This document shows, piece after piece, positions 22,652-32,227 of a stretch of DNA of 35,159 nt (positions are counted from its first letter, which is position 1; each line of letters starts with the position of its first letter). The stretch is from CAZAMI01 sp964627805. GTDB taxonomy: Archaea; Thermoproteota; Thermoprotei_A; Sulfolobales; NBVN01. The translations under genes and the position numbers were made by a program. The stretch covers positions 1 through 35,159 of the forward strand of contig CAZVLA010000007.1 of assembly GCA_964627805.1 (NCBI GenBank), written 5' to 3'. A model generated the notes under the pieces. The model was not told the DNA's origin and searched no databases. It was given only the letters and a program-made list of their open reading frames with translations.

Positions 22652-24073
22652 GTGTTGGTTACGGGTTCATGCATAGTATTCTATAGTCACCCGAGGGAGT
22701 CATCCTTAACAGCTATCTTCAGGTCCTTAGAGGTTTGTTGCTGTAGTAGGGTCTACGTAGTATCCTCTAGGAGGAGGGGTGGTGAGGTTAAGGAGTTACT
22801 TAAGGTCCTAAAGAGGTTAGTACCTAACGTGGAATTTAAGGCACTATCCATAATACCTGACGTAGAGACTGACCCTAAGGGTATTTCGGAAGTTATTAAG
22901 GTACTTAGGAATGAACCATTCATTAAGGAGAGTACGTGCTTCATAGCATCAGCAGGTTCGAGGCTTGAAGTAGCTTCACTATCTACAGTTATTAGGAGGG
23001 AGTTAACGGACATAATCTACGTATCCTTCCTATGGGGTCCTTGGAGAGGTACTTACTACCCATTCACACCGAGGCCTACTCAAGTAGCTTACGTACTACA
23101 CCCAGGTAGTGAGTTATTTAGTGAGTGTAGTGAGGGGTTCTTAAGGCTTGATGGGTTAGTTGAGTTACTTAGTATGGAGGACGTACCCGTACTTAGGGGT
23201 GAGGTTCTTAAGTCTCAATTAATGATTAATAGGGACTTAAGTAGTAAGTGCTTAAGTACTGATGGTGAGTTAAGTAACTGCGGTAGGTTGAGGGTAGCTA
23301 TTAGGTTTAGGGGTAGGGAGTTAGTAAGTGCGGAGGTAAGTGATTACTGCTCATGGAGTGACGTAATTAAATTAACTGAAGTACTTAGTAGTGGTGCTGA
23401 TGACGTAATGAGTAAGTACGGGCTAGGTAGTAAGGAGTACGCTATAGTGAATACATTACTTAACGTATCAGGTACTAAGTTATTAGTTATTAGGGACTCA
23501 ATAGGTAGTGACTTAAGGAGTTACGTAGGTAAGGCATTAATTGAGTTGATGAGGGGTTATGAGGGGTCATTACTAATTGATACTAACGTAATCTACGCTG
23601 GAGTACATAATTACCTACATGAGGAACCTAGACTAGCTAGTAAGTTAGTAGTACCTCTAAGTACCTACGTTGAGATGTACGACCATCAAGTACATACTGA
23701 CAACGACCCCTACAGAGTACTTAGGGCTGAAGTATCTAAGCTACTAATTAATGAGTTAAGTCACTTCAAGCCGGTAGTTAGGAGGGACGTAGTAGTAACT
23801 CCTAGTGAGGTAGGTATAGCAACTACTAAGGAGTACGTAGCAGTTACTTCAGATAGGAGGGCGTTTAATAACCTATACAAACTACTAGGGAGGGAGGCAG
23901 TACTTACGGAGTCCGTACCAGTAGCTAAGGTGGAGTTCCTTAGTAGTGAGTTTAGTAGGAGGGTAGCTTACTCATACTACGCAATAGCTCAGTTAAGGGC
24001 ATTAGGTAAGTTAGTGAGTAACTCAGTACGTAGGTTAGGTATTGATGTTGAGGTATTAATTAGTAAGTCCTAA
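22652..24073 (+). CDS. Predicted CARF-PIN nuclease, CRISPR-linked
   Basis: 473 aa. Residues 1-150 look like a CARF-type Rossmann domain: strand CIVFYSH, then FKALSIIPDVETDP (63-76) and CFIASAGSRLEVASLS (96-111), which sits where CARF proteins carry their Gly-containing ligand loop. Residues 300-473 look like a PIN ribonuclease domain: Asp310 in LLIDTNVIY, Glu341 in STYVEMYDH and Asp401 in VTSDRRAF give the expected acidic set. Together this suggests an RNase switched by cyclic oligoadenylate. It lies 24 nt upstream of cas6 on the same strand, which supports a CRISPR role. The CARF assignment rests on layout and a loop rather than a strict signature; the PIN part is firmer. TATA-like ATTAAATTA at about 22616-22624. 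Confidence 0.55.
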   Translation: MLVTGSCIVFYSHPRESSLTAIFRSLEVCCCSRVYVVSSRRRGGEVKELLKVLKRLVPNVEFKALSIIPDVETDPKGISEVIKVLRNEPFIKESTCFIASAGSRLEVASLSTVIRRELTDIIYVSFLWGPWRGTYYPFTPRPTQVAYVLHPGSELFSECSEGFLRLDGLVELLSMEDVPVLRGEVLKSQLMINRDLSSKCLSTDGELSNCGRLRVAIRFRGRELVSAEVSDYCSWSDVIKLTEVLSSGADDVMSKYGLGSKEYAIVNTLLNVSGTKLLVIRDSIGSDLRSYVGKALIELMRGYEGSLLIDTNVIYAGVHNYLHEEPRLASKLVVPLSTYVEMYDHQVHTDNDPYRVLRAEVSKLLINELSHFKPVVRRDVVVTPSEVGIATTKEYVAVTSDRRAFNNLYKLLGREAVLTESVPVAKVEFLSSEFSRRVAYSYYAIAQLRALGKLVSNSVRRLGIDVEVLISKS

Positions 24074-24097
24074 TTCTTAAGTTAGGGGAGGTAGTGC

Positions 24098-24877
24098 GTG
24101 GGGTTACACGTAATTAAGTTCAAGATAGACTTCACACCAGCGGAGACTACTGAAGTACCCGGATTTACGGTTAAGTTCATTAAGTCATTAGTAATTAATA
24201 GGGATACTTCAGGACTCCTTAAGTCCTTAATACTTGAGGTCGGCGCTAATAAGCCTATCCAACTATCACCCGTACTACTTGGTAGTAAGGCATTACTGAG
24301 TAAATCACCTACTAAGTTAGTTAGGGGTACTAGGTACTCAATTAGGTTAGGTGTCGTATGCGATGAGGAGCTACTCGAGAGTGTCAGTAACTCCGTAACC
24401 CACCTCCTAGACGGTATTGCTGATGTATTAAGTATTGAGGTTACTTCGGAAGTTCTTGAGTCGATAAATAAGGCACCTAAGGAGTTTAGGGTGAGGGTAA
24501 TAACACCAGCGGTTATTAAGGCTAGGGACTCAACACTAGTTAAGTACCCAACACTTAAGGAGTTAATTTCCTCACCGATTAAGGTCTTAGGTAGGGTCCT
24601 ATGGGAGAAGTACTCAATAAACATACCAACTACTTGGGCTTGGAGGATGAGTTCGTACTACGTAATGACTGAAGCTAGTAGTAAGGTAGTTAGGGTTGAC
24701 TTAGGTGATGGTAGGGTTGTTGAGGGTGTAGTAGGTACTTGGGGGTTTAGGAAGGTAGCTAACCCACCTAAGTACTTAGAGGCAGTACTTGGTAAGGTAC
24801 TCACGATAGCTAACGCGGTAGGTATTGGTAAGTCGAGGGCCATAGGCTTCGGAGTTACGGACGTGATTAAGGATTGA
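24098..24877 (+). CDS. cas6: Cas6 CRISPR pre-crRNA endoribonuclease
   Basis: 259 aa. Cas6 cuts long CRISPR transcripts within each repeat to release crRNAs. The C-terminal glycine-rich loop GIGKSRAIGFG, near residue 243-253, is the family signature, preceded by a second RAMP domain (VVEGVVGTWGFRK). The N-terminus (KFKIDF, then VPGFTVKFIKSLVI) fits the first RAMP domain. Size is typical. GGAGGT at 24087-24092 sits 5 nt before the GTG start. No conserved catalytic His stands out, as in several crenarchaeal Cas6 proteins. It is the only canonical cas gene in the window, about 18 kb from the arrays, with the CARF-PIN gene immediately upstream and no cas3, cas10 or cas7 around. Confidence 0.85.
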   Translation: MGLHVIKFKIDFTPAETTEVPGFTVKFIKSLVINRDTSGLLKSLILEVGANKPIQLSPVLLGSKALLSKSPTKLVRGTRYSIRLGVVCDEELLESVSNSVTHLLDGIADVLSIEVTSEVLESINKAPKEFRVRVITPAVIKARDSTLVKYPTLKELISSPIKVLGRVLWEKYSINIPTTWAWRMSSYYVMTEASSKVVRVDLGDGRVVEGVVGTWGFRKVANPPKYLEAVLGKVLTIANAVGIGKSRAIGFGVTDVIKD

Positions 24878-24886
24878 GTACCTACC

Positions 24887-25300
24887 TTAGAGACTAAGTA
24901 GTAGGGTAGCTACTATCGCTAAGGCAATACCAACCGCTTGAGTAGGTGTTAGCTTCTCCTTAAGAATAAGTAGTGCTAACACAGCAGTCACTGCTGGGTA
25001 TAGAGCCGTTAAGGGTATGACTACGGATGCCTTACCCTTCTCTAGGGCCTTAATGAAGAATACGTAACCAGCACCACCGAAGAAGCCGGCTAAGCAAGCT
25101 AGTAGTGCTGCCTTACCCTTAACTAATGATCCGTGAGTTAATATGAAGATACTTAGAGCTACCGCGAAGGAGGCTAGTGATGATAGGAAGTAGATACTTA
25201 CCCATGAACCACCCCTGTAAGCTACCTTAAGTACTAAACCCCATAGCCCCCAGAGGATTAGGCAAGCTACTGCGTAAGTAACCCATGAGGTACTACCCAC
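24887..25300 (-). CDS. EamA-type half transporter
   Basis: 137 aa with four to five hydrophobic helices, equal to a single EamA unit rather than the usual two. The C-terminal helix pair (VVIPLTALYPAVTAVLALLI followed by LKEKLTPTQAVGIALAIVA) is the standard EamA ending. Such half-size proteins work as dimers in exporting metabolites or drugs. It ends 10 nt from the convergent cas6. Start is a GTG at 25300. Confidence 0.8.
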   Translation of the reverse strand: MGSTSWVTYAVACLILWGLWGLVLKVAYRGGSWVSIYFLSSLASFAVALSIFILTHGSLVKGKAALLACLAGFFGGAGYVFFIKALEKGKASVVIPLTALYPAVTAVLALLILKEKLTPTQAVGIALAIVATLLLSL

Positions 25301-25344
25301 AACACCACCCTAGGGCTTGTCTCGGTCGGGTTTATCATACTTTA

Positions 25345-27039
25345 CTACCTACTGAATAAGTACTTAAGTATCTTAGGGAGTACCTGCCCCTTCCTCGAGG
25401 TAATACCCTTAAGTACTGCGTACCCCCTACTTAAGTCAGTACCTAAGCCCTCCTCAACAGGTCTTGAATCACCCTCAACTACTAAGTAGGTATCACCGTC
25501 GATGTAGTCGGTAATCATGAGTGCTAGGAACTTAAGCCCCCTCTCAGTAAGTACTGAATTCATGACCTCCCTAATCCTACTCAACATACTTAAGTAGTTC
25601 TGAGGCCTACTAGTGAAGATCTGAGCAATACCGAACTTAATACCCCTAACCGTGAATACCTTGAGGTCACGAGTAACTATCTCCTTAGGGTCTGAGGGTT
25701 CGTTAGCTGCCATAGCTATCCTCATAAACTCAATAGCTTCATCAAGTGAAACACCGACTAACTCACTCAACTCCTTAATAACTAACTCATCAACCTCAGT
25801 AGTTGTTGGTGACTTAAGGAGCATCGTATCGGATAGTATAGCGTACATCATCGCCTCACATAGCCCCTTAGGTAACTCAATACCTAACTCCTTAGCTAAC
25901 CTCCACACAATAGTTGATGTTGAGCCTAGGGGCTCAACCCTAAAGAGTATCGGGTTTATTGAGGTTACGTCACCACCTACCCTATGGTGATCAATAACGG
26001 CAACCACCGTAGCCTCCTCAATACCGTCGACGGACTGACTGAATTCGTTATGATCGACCATAACAACCCTCTTACTACAGTCCTTAACTAAGTCAGACCT
26101 AGTCACTAACCCTAAGAACCTACCTAAAGCATCAGCAACTACCACAGCCCTAACACCCTCAGAGACCATGACGTCCCTAACCTGATTAAGTAGTGCGTCC
26201 TCATGAACCGACGGTGCTTTACTCATGAATAACTTAACAGGCCTACTAAGGTCTAGGAGCCTTAAGGTAGTGTAGGTGTCGTGGGGTGATGAAATTACCG
26301 TAACTCCACCCCTTAATGCACGCTCCCTAACCACATCACTAACTCCGTAACCACCCGTAACGATTATTGCTGACGCACCAGCGTCAATAGCTAGTAACTG
26401 AACGTCCTCACGATCACCAACAACTACGATCTCACCCCTCAACTCCCTAGCCCTACCCCTAATTGAGTCACTACCCCAAGCAGCTACGTATACCCTACCA
26501 TTAAGTAGTGAGTTAGGGTCACCTACGATTACCTCAGCCTTAGATACCTTAATGAAGTTACTTACTGGTACGTCCTTAAGTGTTAACCTCATACTCATTA
26601 ACTCACTCATTGAGTGCGTAGCGTAGGACTCAATAGTGAATAACCCACATACCCTACCACCACTATCTAGAATAGGTACGGCCTCAGCAGTACCTGAAAC
26701 AACAGCATCTACAGCGTCCTTGAGTGGGTCATTAAGTCTTAGGTTAGGTACGTCCGACCTCATAACATCCCTAGCCCTAACCCTAACATCAGTAATTAAC
26801 TCAGGTACGTCAATACCTACCTTCTCAATAACTACCCTACTCTCAGGCTGTAGTGGGCCGGCAACGCATGCTCTAGCCTTAACACCTACTGAGTTAAGTA
26901 CGTAGGTAGTAGCTAGTGAGGATACTACAGCGTCAGTATCGGGTGCTTTATGACCGATGACTAGTACCTCACCAACGAACCCCTTAAGTAGTGACTTAAG
27001 GGCGTCAGCGAATGAGTTACTAAGCACAATACACCCCAC
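25345..27039 (-). CDS. Family II inorganic pyrophosphatase with CBS-DRTGG-CBS insert
   Basis: 564 aa. Mn/Co-dependent DHH pyrophosphatase that splits PPi to phosphate. Metal and substrate motifs are all present: GHKAPDTDA with His30, Asp34 and Asp36; VDHNE at 328-332; DHH at 350-352; and SRKGQVLPKI near the C-terminus (DHHA2). Between the first two motifs lies a regulatory insert: CBS 1 (about 88-140), a DRTGG-like domain (about 160-262, with ISSPHDTYTT) and CBS 2 (about 270-325). In characterised bacterial relatives the CBS pair binds adenine nucleotides and diadenosine polyphosphates and tunes activity. A TATA-like CTATATTAG lies about 24 nt before the GTG start. Confidence 0.92.
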   Translation of the reverse strand: MGCIVLSNSFADALKSLLKGFVGEVLVIGHKAPDTDAVVSSLATTYVLNSVGVKARACVAGPLQPESRVVIEKVGIDVPELITDVRVRARDVMRSDVPNLRLNDPLKDAVDAVVSGTAEAVPILDSGGRVCGLFTIESYATHSMSELMSMRLTLKDVPVSNFIKVSKAEVIVGDPNSLLNGRVYVAAWGSDSIRGRARELRGEIVVVGDREDVQLLAIDAGASAIIVTGGYGVSDVVRERALRGGVTVISSPHDTYTTLRLLDLSRPVKLFMSKAPSVHEDALLNQVRDVMVSEGVRAVVVADALGRFLGLVTRSDLVKDCSKRVVMVDHNEFSQSVDGIEEATVVAVIDHHRVGGDVTSINPILFRVEPLGSTSTIVWRLAKELGIELPKGLCEAMMYAILSDTMLLKSPTTTEVDELVIKELSELVGVSLDEAIEFMRIAMAANEPSDPKEIVTRDLKVFTVRGIKFGIAQIFTSRPQNYLSMLSRIREVMNSVLTERGLKFLALMITDYIDGDTYLVVEGDSRPVEEGLGTDLSRGYAVLKGITSRKGQVLPKILKYLFSR

Positions 27040-27098
27040 ACCATTAAGTACTCAAGCCTAATATAGAGTTGGGTTCAGGTGAGTTAATTACTTAAAAA

Positions 27099-27740
27099 CT
27101 ACCTCCTACTTGCTGCGTACCAAGAAGCTAAGTTCCTAGTCTGTAGGTATATCCTACCCGAACCCCTAACCCTAAATACGAATCCCTCACCACCGAATAG
27201 GAAGGTCTTCAACCCACCGAACTTCCTAATCTCGTAGTCTAGGGTGTCGTCTAGGGCTACTAAGTGTAGGTTATCAATGACTAATTCCTTACCCGGACTC
27301 ACCTCCTCCTTAACTAAAGCACCGAACGCGTTAATCCATACACCACCAACGCCTGTTAGGTGTAGCCACATTAAGCCACCACCGCCGAAGACCCCCCTAA
27401 GCCCCCTCCAAATCACTTTCTGCTTAATATCTCCGTGACTAGCTAGGTAGGCCTTATCATTAACTATGACTCCCCTACTACCGTCTAGGGGTATGTAGGC
27501 TATGTCACCGGGTAGTGAGGGTGCGAACCATATGGTCGATTCGGACCTAGCTACGTAGGTGTTAGTGAATAGTGACTCACCAGTAGTTAATGCCCTCAGC
27601 AACCCCCTACTCCTAGTCTTAACCTCGATATCACCCTCGAACATCATCATAGCACCAGCTTCAGCCTCGATACTCTCACCAGGTGATAACTTAACCTTAA
27701 GTACCGAGTATGAGGGTCTGTAGACTATCTCATACTCCAT
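27099..27740 (-). CDS. AIM24/TIGR00266-family protein
   Basis: 213 aa, beta-rich. Start EYEIVYRPSYSVLKVKLSPG, the Ala/Gly-rich EAEAGAMMMFEG near 26-37, and the late motif LDDTLDYEIRKFGGLKTFLFGGEG mark the TIGR00266/AIM24 family, whose yeast member acts in mitochondrial membrane organisation; the archaeal role is unknown. It follows the ABC operon by 47 nt and carries a TATA-like TTTTTAAATA (27771-27780), so it probably has its own promoter. Confidence 0.88.
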   Translation of the reverse strand: MEYEIVYRPSYSVLKVKLSPGESIEAEAGAMMMFEGDIEVKTRSRGLLRALTTGESLFTNTYVARSESTIWFAPSLPGDIAYIPLDGSRGVIVNDKAYLASHGDIKQKVIWRGLRGVFGGGGLMWLHLTGVGGVWINAFGALVKEEVSPGKELVIDNLHLVALDDTLDYEIRKFGGLKTFLFGGEGFVFRVRGSGRIYLQTRNLASWYAASRR

Positions 27741-27787
27741 TTAGGGATACCCTACAGATCAGCAATGAGGTATTTAAAAAGCTTTAC

Positions 27788-28951
27788 TCATTCATACCTA
27801 AGTACCTCAATAGGTCTTAACCTAGACGCTCTCCAAGCTGGGTAGGCACCAGCTACTAAAGCAACTATTACTGAGTAGGTAAACGCTATTAACTGACCTG
27901 AAGTACTTACTACGTAATTAACGCTCCTTAACTGAGTACCTATTAAGTTAATAGCTAGTACGTAACCGACGCCATTACCTAAGGCAACACCTAGTAAACC
28001 ACCTACTAATCCAGTTATTAATGCCTCGAGTAGGAACAACTTAATTATGTCTGACTTAGTGAATCCGAAGGTCTTAAGGACCCCGACCTCCCTAGCCCTC
28101 TGGTGGACAGCCATTATCATTGTAGCTGTAATACCTATACCAGCTACTAAGGTACTGACACCAGCTATAGCTATTAGGAATAGCGTCAGCATGTTTAAGG
28201 CCTTCCTAATACTCTCTAGTATGTACTTAATAACGAATACTGAGGCCCTACCCTTAGGTAGTACTGACTCAACCTCCTTAACTACGTAGTCAACGTCGCT
28301 GAAGCTCCTAGCTACTAATATGACCATACCGTAACCCCTAATACCTAGTAACTTAAGAGTCTCTGGTGACGTAATTACTGAGTTATCTAGGTTAACACCC
28401 AGCATGAACCCGACCCTACCCAGCACGCCGGAGACCATGACCCTTAAGTTAGGTGAGTTACTACACCTAAGTATCGCGTAGGTACCAGGTGTTAGGAACT
28501 GAGTTACTCCCTGATGAGCTACGTTCCACCCCGAAACTAAGGTCCCTGGAGCTATTACTAACTCACCATTAGCTACCTTAACCCCCGGAAACACCTCCTT
28601 AAAGACCTTAGCGTTAATACCTAGTACGTTAACGTACTTAACACCCCCATTACCTACTAACGAGCACGTAGTAGCTACTATGGGTGCTATGGACTTAACA
28701 TGACCTAAACTACCTAACTCAGCAACCTCAGCGTCAGTGAATGGTCTTGAGTTAGGTATGACTATGACTGCCGTGGGGTTCATGCCCCTAATGAATATCC
28801 CCTTAATAGTTTCGTAGTAAGTAGAGCCTAGGTTAGCCATAGCAGTGATTAGTACGGCACCTATCATTACGGCAACAATACATAGTACTGCCCTAGCCCT
28901 CGCCTCCCTAACGCTCTTCCAAGCCCACCATAGCGCGTCCCTGAACCTCAT
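27788..28951 (-). CDS. MacB/LolCE-type ABC transporter permease
   Basis: 387 aa. Topology is that of MacB/FtsX-like permeases: one N-terminal helix (about 21-43), a large outer domain, and three C-terminal helices (about 255-280, 306-332, 350-375). The cytoplasmic loop HQRAREVGVLKTFGFTKSDI and the closing AYPAWRASRLRPIEVLRYE are diagnostic. Its start overlaps the stop of the surface-protein gene by 4 nt (ATGA). With the ATPase encoded upstream it probably forms a mechanotransmission-type pump that exports or releases a substrate at the cell surface rather than importing one. Confidence 0.9.
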   Translation of the reverse strand: MRFRDALWWAWKSVREARARAVLCIVAVMIGAVLITAMANLGSTYYETIKGIFIRGMNPTAVIVIPNSRPFTDAEVAELGSLGHVKSIAPIVATTCSLVGNGGVKYVNVLGINAKVFKEVFPGVKVANGELVIAPGTLVSGWNVAHQGVTQFLTPGTYAILRCSNSPNLRVMVSGVLGRVGFMLGVNLDNSVITSPETLKLLGIRGYGMVILVARSFSDVDYVVKEVESVLPKGRASVFVIKYILESIRKALNMLTLFLIAIAGVSTLVAGIGITATMIMAVHQRAREVGVLKTFGFTKSDIIKLFLLEALITGLVGGLLGVALGNGVGYVLAINLIGTQLRSVNYVVSTSGQLIAFTYSVIVALVAGAYPAWRASRLRPIEVLRYE

Positions 28952-31566
28952 CTCCTAGACCCCCTAATCGCTAGGGCAGTAACTACGGCAGCAACCACTA
29001 CTGAAGCAGCTACTACAGCTACGATTAGGTAGTTAGGCACCTTAGGTGGTGGGGGTAGTAGTGAGGACCCCTGAGTTGATGAGCTTACGTAGGTGTAGTT
29101 ACTGAGGTTGCTACCCCCAACCTTAATGACTACCTTAAACACCCTGTAATGTAGCTTATGCAGTGAGTCGTAGTAGGTTACGTTAATGGGTACTTCGTAA
29201 GTACCTCCTGAAGCATTAACTACCCTCATCGAGAAGCTAATAACTGATGTAGAGCCCCTGCCGATCTCACCTAAGTACATTGATGAACCGCCAATGACCT
29301 CGAAGCCCTTAGGTGGGTAGATACTAGCGACTGCTGAGTAAGCGGGTGCTACCCCCCTATTAGCTATTAAGGCACTCACAGCTACGGTACTATTTAGTGA
29401 GGCTACCTTAGGTGCTACGGTAGCGTATATTAACTGTAGGTCAGGCTCACCAGTAATTACTAGGGGTAGTGAGTAAGTCACGCTCCCCTTAACACCGTCA
29501 GTATCGACGTACTTAATTAGGACTTCAAAACTCACGCTACTACCTACCTCACTAGGTAGTACAGTAACTTTAACGGGTAGGGTAGCCTCATTAACTCCGT
29601 AGTACGTAGCTGATGCTGAACCTATCGGTGATGTAGCCTTAACGAATAGCTCCTTAAGTAACTTACTAGACCTTAACTTAATGACTACCTCAGAAGTACC
29701 TACTCCTAAAGTACTATTCACTAACTCAGCAGTAATTACTGGTTCCTCAATACCCCTAACCCTAACTAAGGTACTTACTAAGTACTCCCTCCACTCACTA
29801 CCTGATAAGTACCTACACGTAATTACTAGTAAGTAATTACCTGGGCTTAGGGACTTAGGTACGCATACGGTTAAGTTACCTAAGTAACTACCTACTGACT
29901 TATTAATTAGCTCTGAAGGCTCTACTGAAGCCTCGATACCTGCTGGTGCTTCAATACCTAACTTAATGTCCTTAGCTAAGCCCTTAACCCTCACTACTAA
30001 CGACTTACTTAAGCAATTACCTACTACGATACTTAACTCCCTAGGTACTGATACGGTGACTTCAGCCCTCCTTAAGAACCTCATTAGTGGGTACTTAATA
30101 CACTTACTTAAGCTCTCTAATGAGGAACTACCAACGTCTAAGTACTTAATCGTGAAGCATGCACTTACGTCACTACTCACGTTAGTTACTGGTACCTTAA
30201 TAACTACTGACTTACTAGGTAGTAACTCACCAATACTGAATACCCTCTCCTTAGGTACTGCACCACTTAATGAATCAATGATTAACTCAGTGTCTTGAGC
30301 TGGTAAGTCGCCTAAGTTACTTACCTTAATGATTAAGTACTTACTCTCCTTAGTGACGTATGGTTGGTCAGTACTTAATACTAACTTAGGTGGGTTTAAA
30401 GCATTAAACTTAAGTAGCTTAACTATTGAGTACCTACGACCGTCACTACCTAAGTAATTAATTACTACGTATGTAGGTACCTCACCCCTAGACTTAGGTA
30501 TTAAGTATATACTTAGGTACTTACTCGAGCCCCTACCTAACCAACCAATACTGACTACCTCAGGATTAACTAATGCGTTAGGTGATGATGCCTTAACCTC
30601 AACATTACTTACCCCCTCACCCCTACCTAAGCACTCAATACTTAACCCTACCTTAACTAAGGACCTTACCTCAACCTCCTTAGGTGGTTCCTCAGTTACG
30701 GTAGCTACTAAGTAATTACTTAACTTCTTAAGTACGTATGAGTGAGTAGTTACGTACTCATGCTCAGTACCGTAGGGTCCTAAGTAGGTAGTCCTAACAT
30801 TAACTACTACGTAGTCACCCGTAGCTCTAATCCTTAAGTACTTAGTAATTACCTTACCGGGACTTAAGTTACCTAAGTGGATTACTGACTCATTAACTAA
30901 TGCGTTACTTAAGCTTAACTCAGTAGTTACGTCCTTAGCTACTGCATCACCTAAGTTCCTCACGACTACCTTAGCTAGTGCCCACGACGACTTACTTAAG
31001 TTACTCATTAATCTAAACTCAGTAACTACCTTAGGCTTACCAGTAATTACTACCTTAATAGGTAGTACGTAGGTCCTATTGTATATTACGTTATCGATTA
31101 CTATGTTAGCGCATGATAGGTACTCAATCCTGTAGTAGAGCTTAGCTACGTAAGTACCGGCACCCTCAACAACCTTAACGGGTAGGTACACCTTAACTAC
31201 ATCACCGAACCTAAAGGACCCTGCAATACCTAACCAATCACTAATCACGGGACCCGCGACCCTAACCTTAAGTGACTTAACCGTAGGTAGGAAGCACTCC
31301 GTAGGTGTTACCGTACTGTATAACTCACCCTTAACCTCCTTAGGAGGCTTAATCATTAACTCAAGCATTAAGTAAGCGTGGTCACCCCTACTAAACTCCC
31401 TAGGACTCCCTGAAGGACCTACTAACTCATCCTTAAGTACCTCAACCCACTGACCCCTCCATGAATGAGTAATTAGCGGTTGGGTTAAGGTGATGAGTAC
31501 CGAAGTAACTATTAACGTAATTAGTAAGTACCTACTTAAGTACCTCAACCTTAACCACCCTCCCAT
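28948..31566 (-). CDS. Large surface protein with CARDB/NEW3-like repeats (COG1361 type)
   Basis: 872 aa. It has an N-terminal membrane or signal segment (YLLITLIVTSVLITLTQPLI), then a chain of roughly seven Ig-like beta domains; phrases such as VVVRNLGDAVAKDV, IIKVSNLGDLPAQDTEL and ALIANRGVAPAYSAV recur, as in CARDB/NEW3 domains of archaeal S-layer-associated proteins. A C-terminal helix (YLIVAVVAASVVVAAVVTALAI) anchors it with a basic tail. Lying between the ABC ATPase and permease genes, overlapping both (by 35 and 4 nt), it is likely the outer partner of that transporter. The exact start is unsure: ATG 31566 or a later TTG at 31548. Confidence 0.85.
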   Translation of the reverse strand: MGGWLRLRYLSRYLLITLIVTSVLITLTQPLITHSWRGQWVEVLKDELVGPSGSPREFSRGDHAYLMLELMIKPPKEVKGELYSTVTPTECFLPTVKSLKVRVAGPVISDWLGIAGSFRFGDVVKVYLPVKVVEGAGTYVAKLYYRIEYLSCANIVIDNVIYNRTYVLPIKVVITGKPKVVTEFRLMSNLSKSSWALAKVVVRNLGDAVAKDVTTELSLSNALVNESVIHLGNLSPGKVITKYLRIRATGDYVVVNVRTTYLGPYGTEHEYVTTHSYVLKKLSNYLVATVTEEPPKEVEVRSLVKVGLSIECLGRGEGVSNVEVKASSPNALVNPEVVSIGWLGRGSSKYLSIYLIPKSRGEVPTYVVINYLGSDGRRYSIVKLLKFNALNPPKLVLSTDQPYVTKESKYLIIKVSNLGDLPAQDTELIIDSLSGAVPKERVFSIGELLPSKSVVIKVPVTNVSSDVSACFTIKYLDVGSSSLESLSKCIKYPLMRFLRRAEVTVSVPRELSIVVGNCLSKSLVVRVKGLAKDIKLGIEAPAGIEASVEPSELINKSVGSYLGNLTVCVPKSLSPGNYLLVITCRYLSGSEWREYLVSTLVRVRGIEEPVITAELVNSTLGVGTSEVVIKLRSSKLLKELFVKATSPIGSASATYYGVNEATLPVKVTVLPSEVGSSVSFEVLIKYVDTDGVKGSVTYSLPLVITGEPDLQLIYATVAPKVASLNSTVAVSALIANRGVAPAYSAVASIYPPKGFEVIGGSSMYLGEIGRGSTSVISFSMRVVNASGGTYEVPINVTYYDSLHKLHYRVFKVVIKVGGSNLSNYTYVSSSTQGSSLLPPPPKVPNYLIVAVVAASVVVAAVVTALAIRGSRR

Positions 31567-32227
31567 CTCTCAACCAAGCAACTCTATCTGCGTACTTAAG
31601 TAGTTCGAGGTTATGAGTAACAAAAATAACTGTAATACCTAATGACTTACATAACCTCCTAATTAGGGAGACTACGGAGTGGGCTGCCTTAGAGTCTAGG
31701 TTACCTGTTGGTTCATCAGCTAGTACTAACTTAGGCTTAGTAGCTAATGCCCTAGCAATAGCTACCCTCTGCTGCTCACCACCACTTAACTCACTTGGTT
31801 TGTGGTTTAACCTATCACCTAACCCGACCTCCTTAAGTAACTTAATCGCTACCTCCCTCCTCTCCTTAGGTGGTACGTCCATGGCTATGAGTGGTACCTC
31901 AACATTCTCAACAGCTGTTAACCTACCTATTAAGTGGAATTGCTGGAATATGAAGCCTATCCTACCCCTCCTAAACCTACTTAACTCATCCTCACTTAAC
32001 CTACTTAATTCCCTACCTAAAACCCATACACTACCCTTACTAGGTCTATCCAGCCCAGCTACTAAATTAACTAAGGTAGTCTTACCCGACCCTGAAGGAC
32101 CTACAACAGCTAGGAACTCACCCTGAAAAACGGTTAGGTTAACACCCCTCAGAGCTAGTGTAGGTACCTTACCCGACCTATACACCTTCCACACATTCAC
32201 TAACTTAACCGCTACCTCCTGACTCAA
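31532..32227 (-). CDS. ABC transporter ATP-binding protein, LolD/MacB type
   Basis: 231 aa. Complete nucleotide-binding domain: Walker A GPSGSGKT at 43-50, Q-loop IFQQFH at about 93-98, signature LSGGEQQR at 147-154, Walker B LVLADEP with Asp171 and Glu172, and switch His205. Sequence and length are of the LolD/MacB class that pairs with FtsX-like permeases. Both ends overlap neighbours (23 nt upstream, 35 nt downstream), so the four genes from 33125 to 27788 form one translationally coupled operon. Confidence 0.95.
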   Translation of the reverse strand: MSQEVAVKLVNVWKVYRSGKVPTLALRGVNLTVFQGEFLAVVGPSGSGKTTLVNLVAGLDRPSKGSVWVLGRELSRLSEDELSRFRRGRIGFIFQQFHLIGRLTAVENVEVPLIAMDVPPKERREVAIKLLKEVGLGDRLNHKPSELSGGEQQRVAIARALATKPKLVLADEPTGNLDSKAAHSVVSLIRRLCKSLGITVIFVTHNLELLKYADRVAWLRDGRVVKVEVLK

